64,000 bases of DNA from Desulfoluna butyratoxydans (GTDB taxonomy: Bacteria; Desulfobacterota; Desulfobacteria; Desulfobacterales; Desulfolunaceae): the NCBI RefSeq assembly GCF_900699765.1, contig NZ_CAADHO010000001.1:868001-932000 (forward strand), read 5' to 3'. Below are positions 9,309-18,196 of this stretch, piece by piece. Position 1 is the stretch's first letter. Each line of letters begins with the position of its first letter. The notes under the pieces are model-generated. The model saw nothing but the letters and a program-made list of their open reading frames with translations. It was not told the DNA's origin and ran no database searches. The position numbers were made by a program, and so were the translations under genes.

Positions 9309-10211
9309 TTACGCCAGCAGCTCACTGAAGCACCTTTCGGCCCGTCGGTAGCCCAGATCAATCATCTCCGCAGCCCGGTACACCTCCAGGGTGCCGCAGG
9401 CGTTCTTAGGAATCACCACCAGCCTGTCCGGCGGATATGCGGCCAGTTTCTGCCGGGCGATGGTGCCCTGCATGGCGTCAAAGGCCTGGTGGGCGATGTC
9501 GTAGACCCCCCAGTCCCTGCCTGAATTCTCCTTTCCATTGTTCTTGAACCGGTGGATAAACCGATTGATCTTACGGCGGATCGTCGGGGACTCCTCGGCA
9601 GCCTGCACCTGATCCGTCTCCTCGTGTTGGTGCTCCTCGGCAGGCCCCCCCAAATTCACGGCCAGGGTGATGTCGGTTGAATCTCCGAAGGTGGGGGCGA
9701 TGGGCACGGGATTCAGGACGCCGCCGTCGATGAGTTCCACCCCGTTCAGGTGAACCGGCGTCAGGAAAAAGGGGATGGAACACGAGGCCCGAATGGCATC
9801 AAACAGGCTGCCGGAGGTGAGCCACACCTCCTTTTCGTTCAACATGTCCGTGGCCACAGCCGTAAAGGGAATGGGCAGGTCTTCGATGCACTGATCGCCT
9901 ACCAGCCCCACCAGGGTGCTCATCACCTTGTCCCCCTTGACCAGGCCGCTCTTTCCCCAGGAGAGGTCCATGAGCGCCACCAGGTCCATGCGCGTAATGG
10001 AGCGCACCCAGGTCTCAAACTCGTCCAGGTGCCCCGCCGCATAAATGCCGCCCACCATGGCTCCCACAGAACACCCCGAGATGGAGGCGATGTGAAAGCC
10101 GTGTTCCTCCAGCCAGTGAATGACCCCGATATGGGCCAACCCTCGTGCCCCACCGCTCCCCAGCACAAGGGAGACCGTTTTTCCCCTTTTGTTGTTTGTG
10201 TTGCCACTCAT
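9309..10211 (-). CDS. Patatin-like phospholipase (RssA/YchK type)
   Basis: A 300-residue serine lipid acyl hydrolase. Starting at the ATG at 10211, the patatin signatures are in order: oxyanion-hole loop GSGGARG (18-24), nucleophile elbow GCSVG with Ser48 (46-50), and the DGG motif with catalytic Asp162. There is no signal peptide, so it acts in the cytosol or at the inner face of the membrane. The start codon overlaps the stop of the upstream MerR-type gene as ATGA, so the two are translationally coupled. An ORF extension upstream lies inside the MerR gene and is not credible. Substrate is unknown. Confidence 0.9.
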   Translation of the reverse strand: MSGNTNNKRGKTVSLVLGSGGARGLAHIGVIHWLEEHGFHIASISGCSVGAMVGGIYAAGHLDEFETWVRSITRMDLVALMDLSWGKSGLVKGDKVMSTLVGLVGDQCIEDLPIPFTAVATDMLNEKEVWLTSGSLFDAIRASCSIPFFLTPVHLNGVELIDGGVLNPVPIAPTFGDSTDITLAVNLGGPAEEHQHEETDQVQAAEESPTIRRKINRFIHRFKNNGKENSGRDWGVYDIAHQAFDAMQGTIARQKLAAYPPDRLVVIPKNACGTLEVYRAAEMIDLGYRRAERCFSELLA

Positions 10212-10783
10212 GCGTTGTCCCCTTCCGGCCCTCGGGCCTGTGCGCCTTCGTCGCAGTGCTCGCGCGACCACGTCTGTATCTTTTCCGCTTCCTCCCGGGA
10301 AATGCCCAGGGAGAGAAGGAATTCCAGATGAGCCATGGGGGCCCGCGCCTCGAACTCGGCATGCCACACCGTCATGGCAGCCTCATCCATGCCCGCGGCC
10401 TCCAGCATAGCCACCCACATCTGCTTGTCCACCACAGGGGTGGGCGCATCCCCGGTCATGGCCTTGAGCATCCCGATGACAGCATGCTGCCGGTGCCTGA
10501 GGGAGAGAATCTCCGCCTCCAGCTCCCTGGCATGCTTTTCCAGGATCTTCACGGCTGGGGCCTGGCCGCTGTCCAGAATCGCCTGCACATCGGACAGGGC
10601 CATGCCCGCCCCCCGAAACATGGTGATCCTTGCCAGGCGGTCGTACTCTGCCCCGGTGTACACCCGGTATCCGGCCGGGGTGCGCTCAGGCGCCCGCAGC
10701 AACCCGATGCGGTCGTAGTAAAGCAGGGTACTCCGGGACAACCCGAAGGCCCGGCCCAGCTGAGAAATCGTGTAGGTTTTCAC
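10208..10783 (-). CDS. MerR-family transcriptional regulator
   Basis: A 191-residue regulator. The N-terminal winged helix-turn-helix reads YTISQLGRAFGLSRSTLLYYD, followed by GYRVYTGAEYDRLARI and a coiled dimerisation helix (about 80-115). The last ~60 residues form a separate helical domain around WVAMLEAAGM and WHAEFEARAP. The same domain occurs as a free-standing small protein encoded just upstream (10971-11156), so it is likely the signal-sensing or protein-interaction part. The start is GTG at 10783, with GGGAG upstream. It overlaps the patatin gene by four bases, suggesting it regulates its own operon. Confidence 0.88.
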   Translation of the reverse strand: MKTYTISQLGRAFGLSRSTLLYYDRIGLLRAPERTPAGYRVYTGAEYDRLARITMFRGAGMALSDVQAILDSGQAPAVKILEKHARELEAEILSLRHRQHAVIGMLKAMTGDAPTPVVDKQMWVAMLEAAGMDEAAMTVWHAEFEARAPMAHLEFLLSLGISREEAEKIQTWSREHCDEGAQARGPEGDNA

Positions 10784-10814
10784 GGTCCATCTCCCGGATG
10801 AGTAAACAAGAAAT

Positions 10815-10945
10815 GCCTCCGGCGGCCCTGCCGGGTGCCAAACGTTTGCCTGATTTATAAAACCGGGTTTGACAATCAGGTTGGAGATGATTTTATGAGC
10901 ATCCGCAACCTGGGGCCAGGGGATCGTCCCCTGGCCGCCGGAGGC
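10815..10945. mobile_element. MITE-like element, 131 bp, perfect 13-bp ends
   Basis: GCCTCCGGCGGCC at 10815-10827 is exactly mirrored by GGCCGCCGGAGGC at 10933-10945. The left end continues CTGCCGGGTGCC as in the other copies. It lies between the MerR gene and the small gene encoding the MerR-like C-terminal domain. Confidence 0.7.
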
Positions 10946-10970
10946 GTACTTGTTTTTCCTGATTTAATCC

Positions 10971-11156
10971 TTAACTGCAGCGTTTCCGCACATCGGCGAT
11001 TTCCGCCTCGGACATCCCCAGCCACGCCAGGAACTGATCGTGGACCTCGGGATGGCGGGTTTCAAACACCTTGTGCCATGCCATCATCTGCTCCTCGGAC
11101 AACCCGATCTCCTGAAACATGGCAACCCACTGCTCTTTGCTGACATTTTTTTCCAT
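10971..11156 (-). CDS. Small protein matching the MerR regulator's C-terminal domain
   Basis: A 61-residue protein, start ATG at 11156 with GGAG eight bases upstream. Its sequence EQWVAMFQEIGLSEEQMMAW aligns closely with the C-terminal domain of the neighbouring MerR protein (QMWVAMLEAAGM, then WHAEFEAR against WHKVFETR, then LSLGIS against LAWLGMS). The function of this helical domain is not known to me. As a free-standing paralog it could compete for the same ligand or partner and so tune the regulator. The ORF extends upstream to 11234, but the ribosome site supports the shorter form. Confidence 0.75.
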   Translation of the reverse strand: MEKNVSKEQWVAMFQEIGLSEEQMMAWHKVFETRHPEVHDQFLAWLGMSEAEIADVRKRCS

Positions 11157-11241
11157 GATTTTTCTCCTTAACTGTTCATGCGGTTTTGGGTGCGTCACGG
11201 CCATGACAGGAAAGGGTATAAACTGTGAAGCCATAAACGGG

Positions 11242-11730
11242 TCAACCGGAAAATGCTTTCAGCATCCAGACATCGCATCCACCGTGGATGGTACCGGCAA
11301 GGGGTGCGTCCAGATGCTCGAAGCCCAGGGCTTCGTACAGGGAGATGGCAGCGGTCATGGCAGCCAGGGTGTCCAGGTAGCAGCGCCGGTAGCCCTCGGC
11401 CTCGGCAAAGGCCAGGCATCGCTCGGCAAGGTCCCTTCCCGCGCCCAGGCCCCGGGTCTCGGGAAGGAGGAAGAGCTTACGCAGCTCGCAGGTCTCCCGG
11501 CTCTCCTGAAAAGGGGCCACCCCGCATCCCCCCACCACCCGGCCCCCCACCCGCGCAACAAGATAAAGGCTCCCGTCCTGCGGGGCGTAGTGGCGGCTCA
11601 TGGCGCTCACTTCCGGGTCCGAAGGCCCGAAGCCCTCCCCCACGGCCCCGAACTCGGCGCCGGTTTTCCTGATGACCTCACAGATGGCACCGTCCCACTC
11701 AGGACGGATCTCTTCGATGGTATATGACAT
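11242..11730 (-). CDS. GNAT-family N-acetyltransferase
   Basis: A 162-residue acetyl-CoA-dependent acetyltransferase. The fold is visible as an N-terminal EIRPEWDGAICEVIR helix, the central strand LYLVARVGGRVVGGCGVAPF, ELRKLFLLPETRGLGAGRDL (the R/Q-x-x-G-x-G/A acetyl-CoA loop) and YLDTLAAMTAAISLYEALGF at the C-terminus. It resembles the stand-alone GNAT enzymes close to ArsN/PhnO-like groups; the substrate is not predictable. It lies just upstream of the small MerR-domain gene on the same strand with an 85-base gap, so it may belong to the same transcription unit. Confidence 0.88.
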   Translation of the reverse strand: MSYTIEEIRPEWDGAICEVIRKTGAEFGAVGEGFGPSDPEVSAMSRHYAPQDGSLYLVARVGGRVVGGCGVAPFQESRETCELRKLFLLPETRGLGAGRDLAERCLAFAEAEGYRRCYLDTLAAMTAAISLYEALGFEHLDAPLAGTIHGGCDVWMLKAFSG

Positions 11731-11927
11731 GATGCTTCACACTCCATGACGGCGTCACTGCTGCGAGTTGCAGAAACGCAAATTGCGTAAAAAAGGCCCG
11801 AAAAGGCCGCTTCTCTCTTTCTTGAGATAGCGCCTTACGGGCCACACGTCCACCCATTGGCATCATGTATTCGGAATACCCCCCACGCCTTTTGCCATGT
11901 CCATGTTGCGTGAAGCTCACCCGGGCA

Positions 11928-12499
11928 TGGGCTTTCACGCCCGTTTCGATTTTTCGGTGGTGCGCAAGCGCACCCTACGCTTGACCCGAGCCCCTTCGGG
12001 GTTGCCGTGGCCTGTAGGGTGCGGCCCCCGCACCGATTTGCGTCACGCGAACCGCCAGCGCGCATCGTACGGTAAACGGTGCACACGGCGTACCCTACGC
12101 TTGACTCGAGCCGCTTCGGGGTTGCCGTGGCCTGTAGGGTGCGGCTCCCGCACCGATTTGCATAACGCGAACCGCCAGCACGCATCGTACGGTAAACGGT
12201 GCGCACGGCGCACCCTACGCTTGGCTCGAGCCGTTTCGGGGTTGCCGTGGCCTGTAGGGTGCGGCCCCCGCACCGATTTGCGTGACGCGAAACGCCGCCA
12301 GCGCGCATCGTACGGTAAACGGTGCGCACGGCGCACCCTACGCTTGGCTCGAGCCGCTTCGGGGTTGCCGTGGCCTGTAGGGTGCGGCCCCCGCACCGAT
12401 TTGCGTGACGCGAAACGCCGCCAGCGCGCATCGTACGGTAAACGGTGCGCAAGCTCACCCTACGTTTGGCTCGAGCCGTTTCGGGGCTCCCGCACCGAT
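11928..12499. repeat. Tandem array of ~120-bp repeats ending at the subtilase stop codon
   Basis: Four full units and a truncated fifth. Copies of CACCCTACG begin at 11971, 12091 (TACCCTACG), 12211, 12334 and 12456, giving periods of 120, 120, 123 and 122 bases. Each unit contains a CTCGAGCC-type start, GGGGTTGCCGTGGCCTGTAG, GTGCGGCCCCCGCACC (itself a hairpin) and CATCGTACGGTAAACGGTGC. The array is preceded by a diverged copy of the 46-nt dispersed repeat (from ~11928). The last unit is truncated and runs directly into the stop codon of the S8 protease at 12500. Open frames across the array on both strands only reflect the repeat period. Confidence 0.9.
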
Positions 12500-14191
12500 T
12501 TACCCTCCGATGAGAGCCAGGTTGCTGGTCAACGCGCTCACATCCAGGGTGTAGGCCCCTGACCCTTTGCGGGCATCCACCCGAATGGTGTAGGTGCCGA
12601 TGACGGTGGGTGCAAAGGTCACGGTCTCCTGCCTGCTTGACCACTTGGCGGACGAGGCCACTTCGGTGCCGTCGGGGTCCAGAAGGCTCAGGTTGTAGTC
12701 ATGGCTGGGAAACACCAGCAGAATGGGGTGCCAGGCCTCGATGATCAGGGTCACGGCGATGGGCTGGGAGGTATCATAGACATCAAAGGTCCACTCGTCC
12801 CGTTTGTCCGTGGCCGAAGCAAACCAGTTCCACCCGCTCAGGGTATCGGTGACGCCGAGGTGGTAAGGTGCGCCTTCAAGGGGCGGGGCAGGATAGCCGT
12901 CCATGGTCTTGCTGATGGTCTGAAGGCCGTCCAGGCGCCCTGCGCCCACCTCATTGTCGTTTCCGGCCGGTCCCCAGAACTGCGCGTTGGCCGCCAGCAC
13001 CGCCTTCATCCCTTGCGGGGTCAGGGCCGGATCGCCCTGGAGGAGCAGGGCCGCTGTTCCCGCCACAAAGGGGGTGGCCATGCTGGTGCCGCTGTGGGCG
13101 ATATACCCTGCCGGAGAGTTGGCCAGGGGGGCCATGATATTCACCCCGGGAGCGGCGATATCCGGCTTGACACGCTGGTCCGCCGTGGGCCCCCGGCTGG
13201 AAAAGTCCGCCAGGAAAAAACCGCCCTCACCCGGATCGCCCATGGCCCCCACGGTGATCACCTCTTCGGCTGCGCCGGGTGACCCGATGGTGGAAGACGC
13301 CGGTCCGCTGTTTCCGGCGGCCACCACGGTGACAATGCCTGCGGATACCGCGGCGTTTGCCGCAAGGCAGGTGGCGTCGGTGCCGTCGGAGCTCCCTGTG
13401 CTTCCCAGGCTCAGGCTGATGATATCGATGCCCAGCTCCTGTTTGCGCTCAATGCACCACTCAATCCCGGCAATGACCGTACTCATGCTGCCGCTGCCGC
13501 GGCTGTCCAGCACCTTGACGCCCACCAGCTCTGCTGCCGGGGCAATCCCCGCGTTGGCCCCGTTTTCATCGCCTGCCCCTGCGATGATACCCGCGCAATG
13601 GGTGCCGTGGCCGTTGTCGTCGTAGGCGGAGGCCCCGGTGTCGTCCCCCACCAGGTCGCAGAAGGCGGTCACGCGATCGCCAAAGGCGGCGTGCCCCGCG
13701 TCGATCCCCGTATCGATCACCGCCACGGTGACGCCCTCGCCGTCCAGGCCGTACATCTGCCGGGCGGCGGTGACCCCGCTCCACTGGGCTGCCGTATCCA
13801 TAAACGCATGGACAGGCGCGTCGTATTCAATACGCGCCACAGAGGCGAGCCCTGAAAGGGTTTGGATATCCACACGGCTCACATCCATGGCCAGGGCCGG
13901 GATGCGGGTGTAACGATACCGGGGTACAGAGCCGCGAACAGCCCTGAGAAGCGCATCCTGGGCCCTGGACAACGCCGCCGTATCCAGGTCTCCGGCCATG
14001 GCCCTCAGGCCGGGGGCCTCCTTCAGAACAACGATGACGGGCAGCACCTCATGGCCAGAAAGGGTCTCCAGCCTCTCCCGAAGATCCAGGGTCAGCGGGC
14101 CTCCTGCGGCAACGGCCGAGGCAAAGGCACCCAAACCGCACAGAACAAACATCACAAACGATACAATCTGCAAAGCCGAACGATGTCTCAT
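12500..14191 (-). CDS. Secreted subtilisin-like serine protease (S8)
   Basis: A 563-residue secreted protease, start ATG at 14191 with GGAGG upstream; the longer ORF start lacks a ribosome site. A signal peptide (residues 1-29) is followed by an inhibitor-I9-like propeptide (LPVIVVLKE). The S8 catalytic domain has Asp160 (VAVIDTGID), His195 (NGHGTHCAG) and Ser370 (SGTSMATPFVAG), all intact. The last ~100 residues form a beta-rich pre-peptidase C-terminal-type domain (YTIRVDARKG). Its stop codon directly abuts the tandem repeat array, so its 3' end may have been remodelled. Transcribed alone on the minus strand. Confidence 0.93.
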   Translation of the reverse strand: MRHRSALQIVSFVMFVLCGLGAFASAVAAGGPLTLDLRERLETLSGHEVLPVIVVLKEAPGLRAMAGDLDTAALSRAQDALLRAVRGSVPRYRYTRIPALAMDVSRVDIQTLSGLASVARIEYDAPVHAFMDTAAQWSGVTAARQMYGLDGEGVTVAVIDTGIDAGHAAFGDRVTAFCDLVGDDTGASAYDDNGHGTHCAGIIAGAGDENGANAGIAPAAELVGVKVLDSRGSGSMSTVIAGIEWCIERKQELGIDIISLSLGSTGSSDGTDATCLAANAAVSAGIVTVVAAGNSGPASSTIGSPGAAEEVITVGAMGDPGEGGFFLADFSSRGPTADQRVKPDIAAPGVNIMAPLANSPAGYIAHSGTSMATPFVAGTAALLLQGDPALTPQGMKAVLAANAQFWGPAGNDNEVGAGRLDGLQTISKTMDGYPAPPLEGAPYHLGVTDTLSGWNWFASATDKRDEWTFDVYDTSQPIAVTLIIEAWHPILLVFPSHDYNLSLLDPDGTEVASSAKWSSRQETVTFAPTVIGTYTIRVDARKGSGAYTLDVSALTSNLALIGG

Positions 14192-14324
14192 ACACAAACC
14201 TCCGTGACGTGGTCCCGTCATCCGACGAGGGATGGGGGAGGGTTCATATGAACTGTCGGTATTCAGCACATGGCAATCTATTTCGTCTGGTGCCGACGGC
14301 AATCCCCGTTGATCGGTACAGGCG

Positions 14325-16103
14325 TTAAAACCGAACCGTGCCGCCCTGGATATCGTCGTAAAGGTCCGGGGTCAGGGGGCGGTACCCCTCACCCGGATAA
14401 TAGAAGTAGAGGGGGTCGTCGATGCGATGGGGGGCAAACCCCTCTTTTCTCAAGGTGACCTTCTGCTGCTTAAAAGAGACGCTCACATCGCACTGCTCCC
14501 GAAGCCTCAAAAACCAGGGCCGGGCATAGGCGGGCAGGTTCTCGGCCACGTAGGCGCTCAAGGCCGCAAAATCGATCTCGCAACCGGGAAGAAGAGTAAG
14601 GGCGGCCATGCCGGCCCTGCCCTCGGCCCCCTTCACCTCCACCCCGTAGACATTGGCATCTTCGATGTCACCGAACCGAAAGAGAAGGTCCCCCACCTCG
14701 TTGGTGGAAACCACCTCCCCCTTCCACTTGAAGGTGTCCCCCAGCCGGTCCACAAAGGAGACGTAACTCTTTTCATGGAGCTTCATCAGGTCTCCGCTCA
14801 AAAAGTACCGATCCCCGGATGCAAAGACATTGCTGAGGATCTTCTCGTCGGTGGCGGCCCTGTTGTTTTTATAACCGGAAAACCGGTTAAGGCCATTGAT
14901 CTTCGGCAGGAACATCCCGGTCTCTCCCACCCTGCATTTCTGGGCAAACCCGTTGGCGTCCAGGTAGATCTCCCCGGTCTCCACATCACAGCGGGCCAGC
15001 TCCCCCATGCGCACCACCCCGGCAAAGGAGAGCTGCCCGATCATGCCGGGGAGCCCCTTTCTGTTCATCAGCCCACCCACCCCTTCGGTGGCGCCGTAGA
15101 CCTCAATGACCTTCTCAATGCCGAAGCGCTCCTGAAACGCCTCCCAGTACTCCGCCCGCATGCCGTTGCCTAGGATCACGCGCAGGGGGTTCGCCTTGTC
15201 GTCATCCCGGGGCGGCTGGTTGTAAAGGTAGCGGCACAGCTCCCCCACGTAGATAAAATGGGAGGCATTGAACCGCCTCACGTCGTCCCAGAACCGACGG
15301 GCCGAGAACTTGCGGGCAAGGGCCAGGGTACCGCCCCACATCAGGGAGTGGGGCCAGGCAATGTTGATGCCGCTGTTGTGGTAGAGGGGCAGGCAGAGGT
15401 ACTGCACGTCTCCGGGGACGGCGTTCATGGCAAAGCCCCCCGCCGCATACCCCATCTGAAACCACTTACGGTGGGTCAGCACCGTGGCCTTGGGCATGCC
15501 CGTGGTGCCGGAGGTGTAGATGTACTCCAGGGTGTCCGCGGCCACCACCGGCCATGGGGCCTCGGGGTTTGCCCCGGTTTGATCGGCAAGCAGGGGGGCA
15601 AGGTCTTCCATGCCGGGCGGGGTGGCCACATCGTGCCCCTCTTTCTCCACAAACACGGACCCGGGCAGGCTGATCTGATCGCCCACCGCGTCAAAGGCCT
15701 CGGCCAGTTCCATGCCCACAATGACCGCCTTGGCCTCCACGACCTCCAGGGCATGGGCCAGAACCCGCCCCCGGATGTTCGTGTTCACAAGGGCGGGCAC
15801 CACCCCGATCTTGGCCAGGCCCGCATGGATGACCAGATACTCCGGCCGGTTCCCCATGAGCAGGGCCACGGTATCCCCCTTGGCAAACCCCCGGGAGAGA
15901 AACAGCCGGGCATATCGGTTGGCAAGCTCATTGGCCTGCCCGTAGGTCATCACCCGGTCTTCAAAGCAGATCAGGGCCTGGTGGGGACGCTTTTCCGCCT
16001 GGCGCTCCAGAACCGCCCCCACGTTTTTTTGGCTTGAAGGCGAAAGGAAAAAGGGCCCCAGGGCCCCTTTGACCATGGACACACATTGCTTAACCTGACT
16101 CAT
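14325..16103 (-). CDS. Long-chain acyl-CoA synthetase, FATP/FadD6-like
   Basis: A 592-residue adenylate-forming enzyme activating fatty acids to acyl-CoA at the membrane. The ATP-binding signature YIYTSGTTGMPKATVLTHRK lies around residues 190-210, YGATEG near 330 and YFLSGDLMK near 430. The N-terminal YGQANELANRYARLF and PALVNTNIRG patterns match the fatty-acid-transport-protein subfamily rather than classical FadD. AAGGA sits shortly upstream of the ATG. A small membrane protein gene follows 25 bases upstream on the same strand, so the two may be cotranscribed. Likely role: uptake-coupled activation of long-chain or very-long-chain fatty acids. Confidence 0.9.
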   Translation of the reverse strand: MSQVKQCVSMVKGALGPFFLSPSSQKNVGAVLERQAEKRPHQALICFEDRVMTYGQANELANRYARLFLSRGFAKGDTVALLMGNRPEYLVIHAGLAKIGVVPALVNTNIRGRVLAHALEVVEAKAVIVGMELAEAFDAVGDQISLPGSVFVEKEGHDVATPPGMEDLAPLLADQTGANPEAPWPVVAADTLEYIYTSGTTGMPKATVLTHRKWFQMGYAAGGFAMNAVPGDVQYLCLPLYHNSGINIAWPHSLMWGGTLALARKFSARRFWDDVRRFNASHFIYVGELCRYLYNQPPRDDDKANPLRVILGNGMRAEYWEAFQERFGIEKVIEVYGATEGVGGLMNRKGLPGMIGQLSFAGVVRMGELARCDVETGEIYLDANGFAQKCRVGETGMFLPKINGLNRFSGYKNNRAATDEKILSNVFASGDRYFLSGDLMKLHEKSYVSFVDRLGDTFKWKGEVVSTNEVGDLLFRFGDIEDANVYGVEVKGAEGRAGMAALTLLPGCEIDFAALSAYVAENLPAYARPWFLRLREQCDVSVSFKQQKVTLRKEGFAPHRIDDPLYFYYPGEGYRPLTPDLYDDIQGGTVRF

Positions 16104-16128
16104 AACGTTCCTTCATCTGCTGCATGAT

Positions 16129-16695
16129 TTATGTTTCTGAGACGGGCGGCGTCTCGTCGTCTTCGCTTTCACGGGTCTCCTGGAGGTTCTGGGTGGCGGA
16201 TCGAATGATCTGGGGCACCAGGCGCTCGCTGAATCCGGCCACAAAGGACCAGAAGAGAAGCTTGGCGATGTCTGGCCCGCTTTGCGGAAAGGTAGAGTTA
16301 AGCCACAGGGCAAAGCTGCCCACCAGGTCGTCGTGGTTGATGGCGCTGTGGGTGTATCGGGGAAACATGGAGCCCTCCAGTATCCCGGAGAGAAACAGGA
16401 TCATGAGCACCAGGGCAAACACGCCCCCGTTGATGGGAATAAGAAGAATGGAAAACCAGGAGTTGGACAGCTCCCGCAGCTCATCGAGGCCCAGGGAGGG
16501 CAACCGCTGCTGGATGCTGACAAAACCGCCGATGAGCCCTGCCATGAACACGTAGCTCACCAGGTAGGTCCGCTTGGCCTCCGACGGGTTGACCGCATAA
16601 AAAAAGATGGTCAGAAAGACCAGGCACCCCGCCGTCACCACCACCAGCTTCCGGGTCACCGACTGCAGACACTTTTGCCTTTGCACTTCACTCAT
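16129..16695 (-). CDS. Hypothetical integral membrane protein
   Basis: A 188-residue protein; I do not recognise a family. Four hydrophobic segments are visible: VVVTAGCLVFLTIFFYAV, TYLVSYVFMAGLIGGFV, WFSILLIPINGGVFALVLMI and a weaker one at LLFWSFVAGF near the C-terminus. The tail is acidic and disordered (ESEDDETPPV). The ATG at 16695 is chosen because GGGAGGGG lies just upstream; the longer ORF start has none. It precedes the acyl-CoA synthetase gene by 25 bases on the same strand, suggesting one transcript, but no functional link can be claimed. Confidence 0.75.
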   Translation of the reverse strand: MSEVQRQKCLQSVTRKLVVVTAGCLVFLTIFFYAVNPSEAKRTYLVSYVFMAGLIGGFVSIQQRLPSLGLDELRELSNSWFSILLIPINGGVFALVLMILFLSGILEGSMFPRYTHSAINHDDLVGSFALWLNSTFPQSGPDIAKLLFWSFVAGFSERLVPQIIRSATQNLQETRESEDDETPPVSET

Positions 16696-16876
16696 GGCCC
16701 CCTCCCACATAGAAAACCATTCGGATCCGTTCATAAAAGCAGGCGCAGGCCCTTTGGCCCGCTGCCCGGCACCGGGCACGCCCTTAAAAACCGCAAGACC
16801 ACAATCGTCAATCACCATAACAACAATAATCTTTGTTTACCATTGTGTTGTAAAATAACTCTGCCCCCCTTTTCCC

Positions 16877-16906
16877 TTGACACCACGCCGGGCAAGGGCG
16901 TATAAC
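16877..16906 (+). promoter_or_regulatory. Promoter of tRNA-Pro
   Basis: TTGACA (16877-16882), an 18-bp spacer and TATAAC (16901-16906), fifteen bases before the first tRNA base. Good match to a sigma-70 promoter. Confidence 0.7.
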
Positions 16907-16920
16907 CCGATCTGTTTTTG

Positions 16921-16998
<78 letters not shown>

Positions 16999-17020
16999 AA
17001 ACAACAGCTTAAAAAACAAA

Positions 17021-17054
17021 AGGATCTGATCGACACCGATCAGATCCTTTTTTT
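17021..17054 (+). terminator. Rho-independent terminator after tRNA-Pro
   Basis: A 12-bp perfect stem AGGATCTGATCG (17021-17032) with its complement at 17037-17048, loop ACAC, followed by seven Ts. Confidence 0.92.
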
Positions 17055-17106
17055 GTTTGTACGAACATAACGCGTCGGTTATGCCCCAGACGAGCAACCT
17101 GCCCAG

Positions 17107-17673
17107 CTATCCCCGGACAATGGTCCTTGAGACGAATCTCATGGCTTCAAGCTCTTTGTAGAGTTCCTTTTTAAATTTGGATTTCGACCCTTTCAGGGTC
17201 AGGACACCCATGATCTTGTGGTCGCTCAGGCGGGTGAATTTCACGGTCCCGTGGGAATCCTTCAGCATGGTCTCCACCAGGTACTCAGCATCCACGGCAT
17301 CGGAGACGATGTACCTCTCGATACGGACCGTCTTCATCTCTTTGCGGTTCAGGCCGGACCGGGGGAACCCTGCACCCTTTCGTTCTTCAACGGTCTTGGT
17401 CCCGCGAGGAGGTGCCACGAGGTTCAACCCGGCGCCCAGCAGGTGGCTCTCGACTTTGGCGGCGAACTCCAGCTGGTTGATGTAGTTGTTAAACGGCATG
17501 ACCACAAATCGCACGTTGTCCCCGACACTGGGGATATACTTGTAGACAGGCTTGGGCGGTTCGGGTGTCCGCCACGATTTGATCATTCCGCAACCGCTCA
17601 GCATAACAAGAAGAGACACTGCAATCGTCACCCTCATCAAAGGGTTCATCCGGGTCTTTGTGATGTGAAACAT
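17107..17673 (-). CDS. Hypothetical lipoprotein
   Basis: A 188-residue putative outer-membrane or periplasmic lipoprotein. From the ATG at 17673 (GAAGGA upstream) the N-terminus MFHITKTRMNPLMRVTIAVS leads into the lipobox LVMLSGC, with the Cys as lipidation site. The remaining ~165 residues show no family I can name. They are mixed alpha/beta with a conserved-looking FVVMPFNNYI segment, which loosely recalls lipoproteins that start with a nucleotide-like beta strand (CsgG/GNA1162-type), but the similarity is too weak for a call. Alone on the minus strand, convergent with the tRNA terminator. Confidence 0.7.
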   Translation of the reverse strand: MFHITKTRMNPLMRVTIAVSLLVMLSGCGMIKSWRTPEPPKPVYKYIPSVGDNVRFVVMPFNNYINQLEFAAKVESHLLGAGLNLVAPPRGTKTVEERKGAGFPRSGLNRKEMKTVRIERYIVSDAVDAEYLVETMLKDSHGTVKFTRLSDHKIMGVLTLKGSKSKFKKELYKELEAMRFVSRTIVRG

Positions 17674-17937
17674 AGTCATTCCTTCAACTCCAATGGGTTC
17701 ATACGGTCTTTTCAGAAACATCGATGAAACGTGCCGACGCCGGGGCGGCAACGCCTGCGGGCGGCGTCATGTGCCCGGGACCTTGCGGGGCAAAGGGCCC
17801 AGATTCGGCAATCCCCTGAAATCAAGGGCGGCGGAACACGGTAAACAGTGTACTATCCATATGGGGAGCCGCCCCTTTTGTCAAATACGAAGGCACGCGC
17901 CGACCCAGTCCCGGGCATCAAGCAGCCGGATTCGATG

Positions 17938-17966
17938 TTGATAACCACTGGGGCCTGGTGTATTTT
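17938..17966 (+). promoter_or_regulatory. Possible promoter upstream of the DUF1326 gene
   Basis: TTGATA (17938-17943), a 17-bp spacer and TATTTT (17961-17966), ~230 bases before the DUF1326 start. The rest of the 17674-18196 gap shows nothing else recognisable. Confidence 0.3.
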
Positions 17967-18196
17967 TGATAGACGGCATGTGCGCTTTATCCCCCTTTTC
18001 GTATGACCCCGGCTCTGTCCCCGCCCTGTTGTTGTGTGGCCCCCTTCAGGCTTTACGCCCCCTTCGTCGCACCGCTTTTTCCCCTTTTGCCTTCCCAGGC
18101 AACGGCAACGCGCCGTGACCGAGAAACAAATAGTTTCCGGACACCGTCCCGTCCGGGAATCCGAAATCTCTTTATCCTTAAGAGAGGAATGGCGTC

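Noticed and set aside
9750..10331. Plus-strand frame opposite the patatin and MerR genes
   Set aside because: Both minus-strand genes have full motifs and a classical ATGA overlap; the plus-strand frame is a shadow.
11928..12499. CRISPR array at 12 kb
   Set aside because: The whole ~120-bp unit repeats, with no unique spacers between short repeats, so it is a tandem repeat.
11835..12644. Repeat-encoded proteins on both strands of the tandem array
   Set aside because: The internal protein repeats only mirror the 120-bp DNA period (a multiple of three); no start site or family match.
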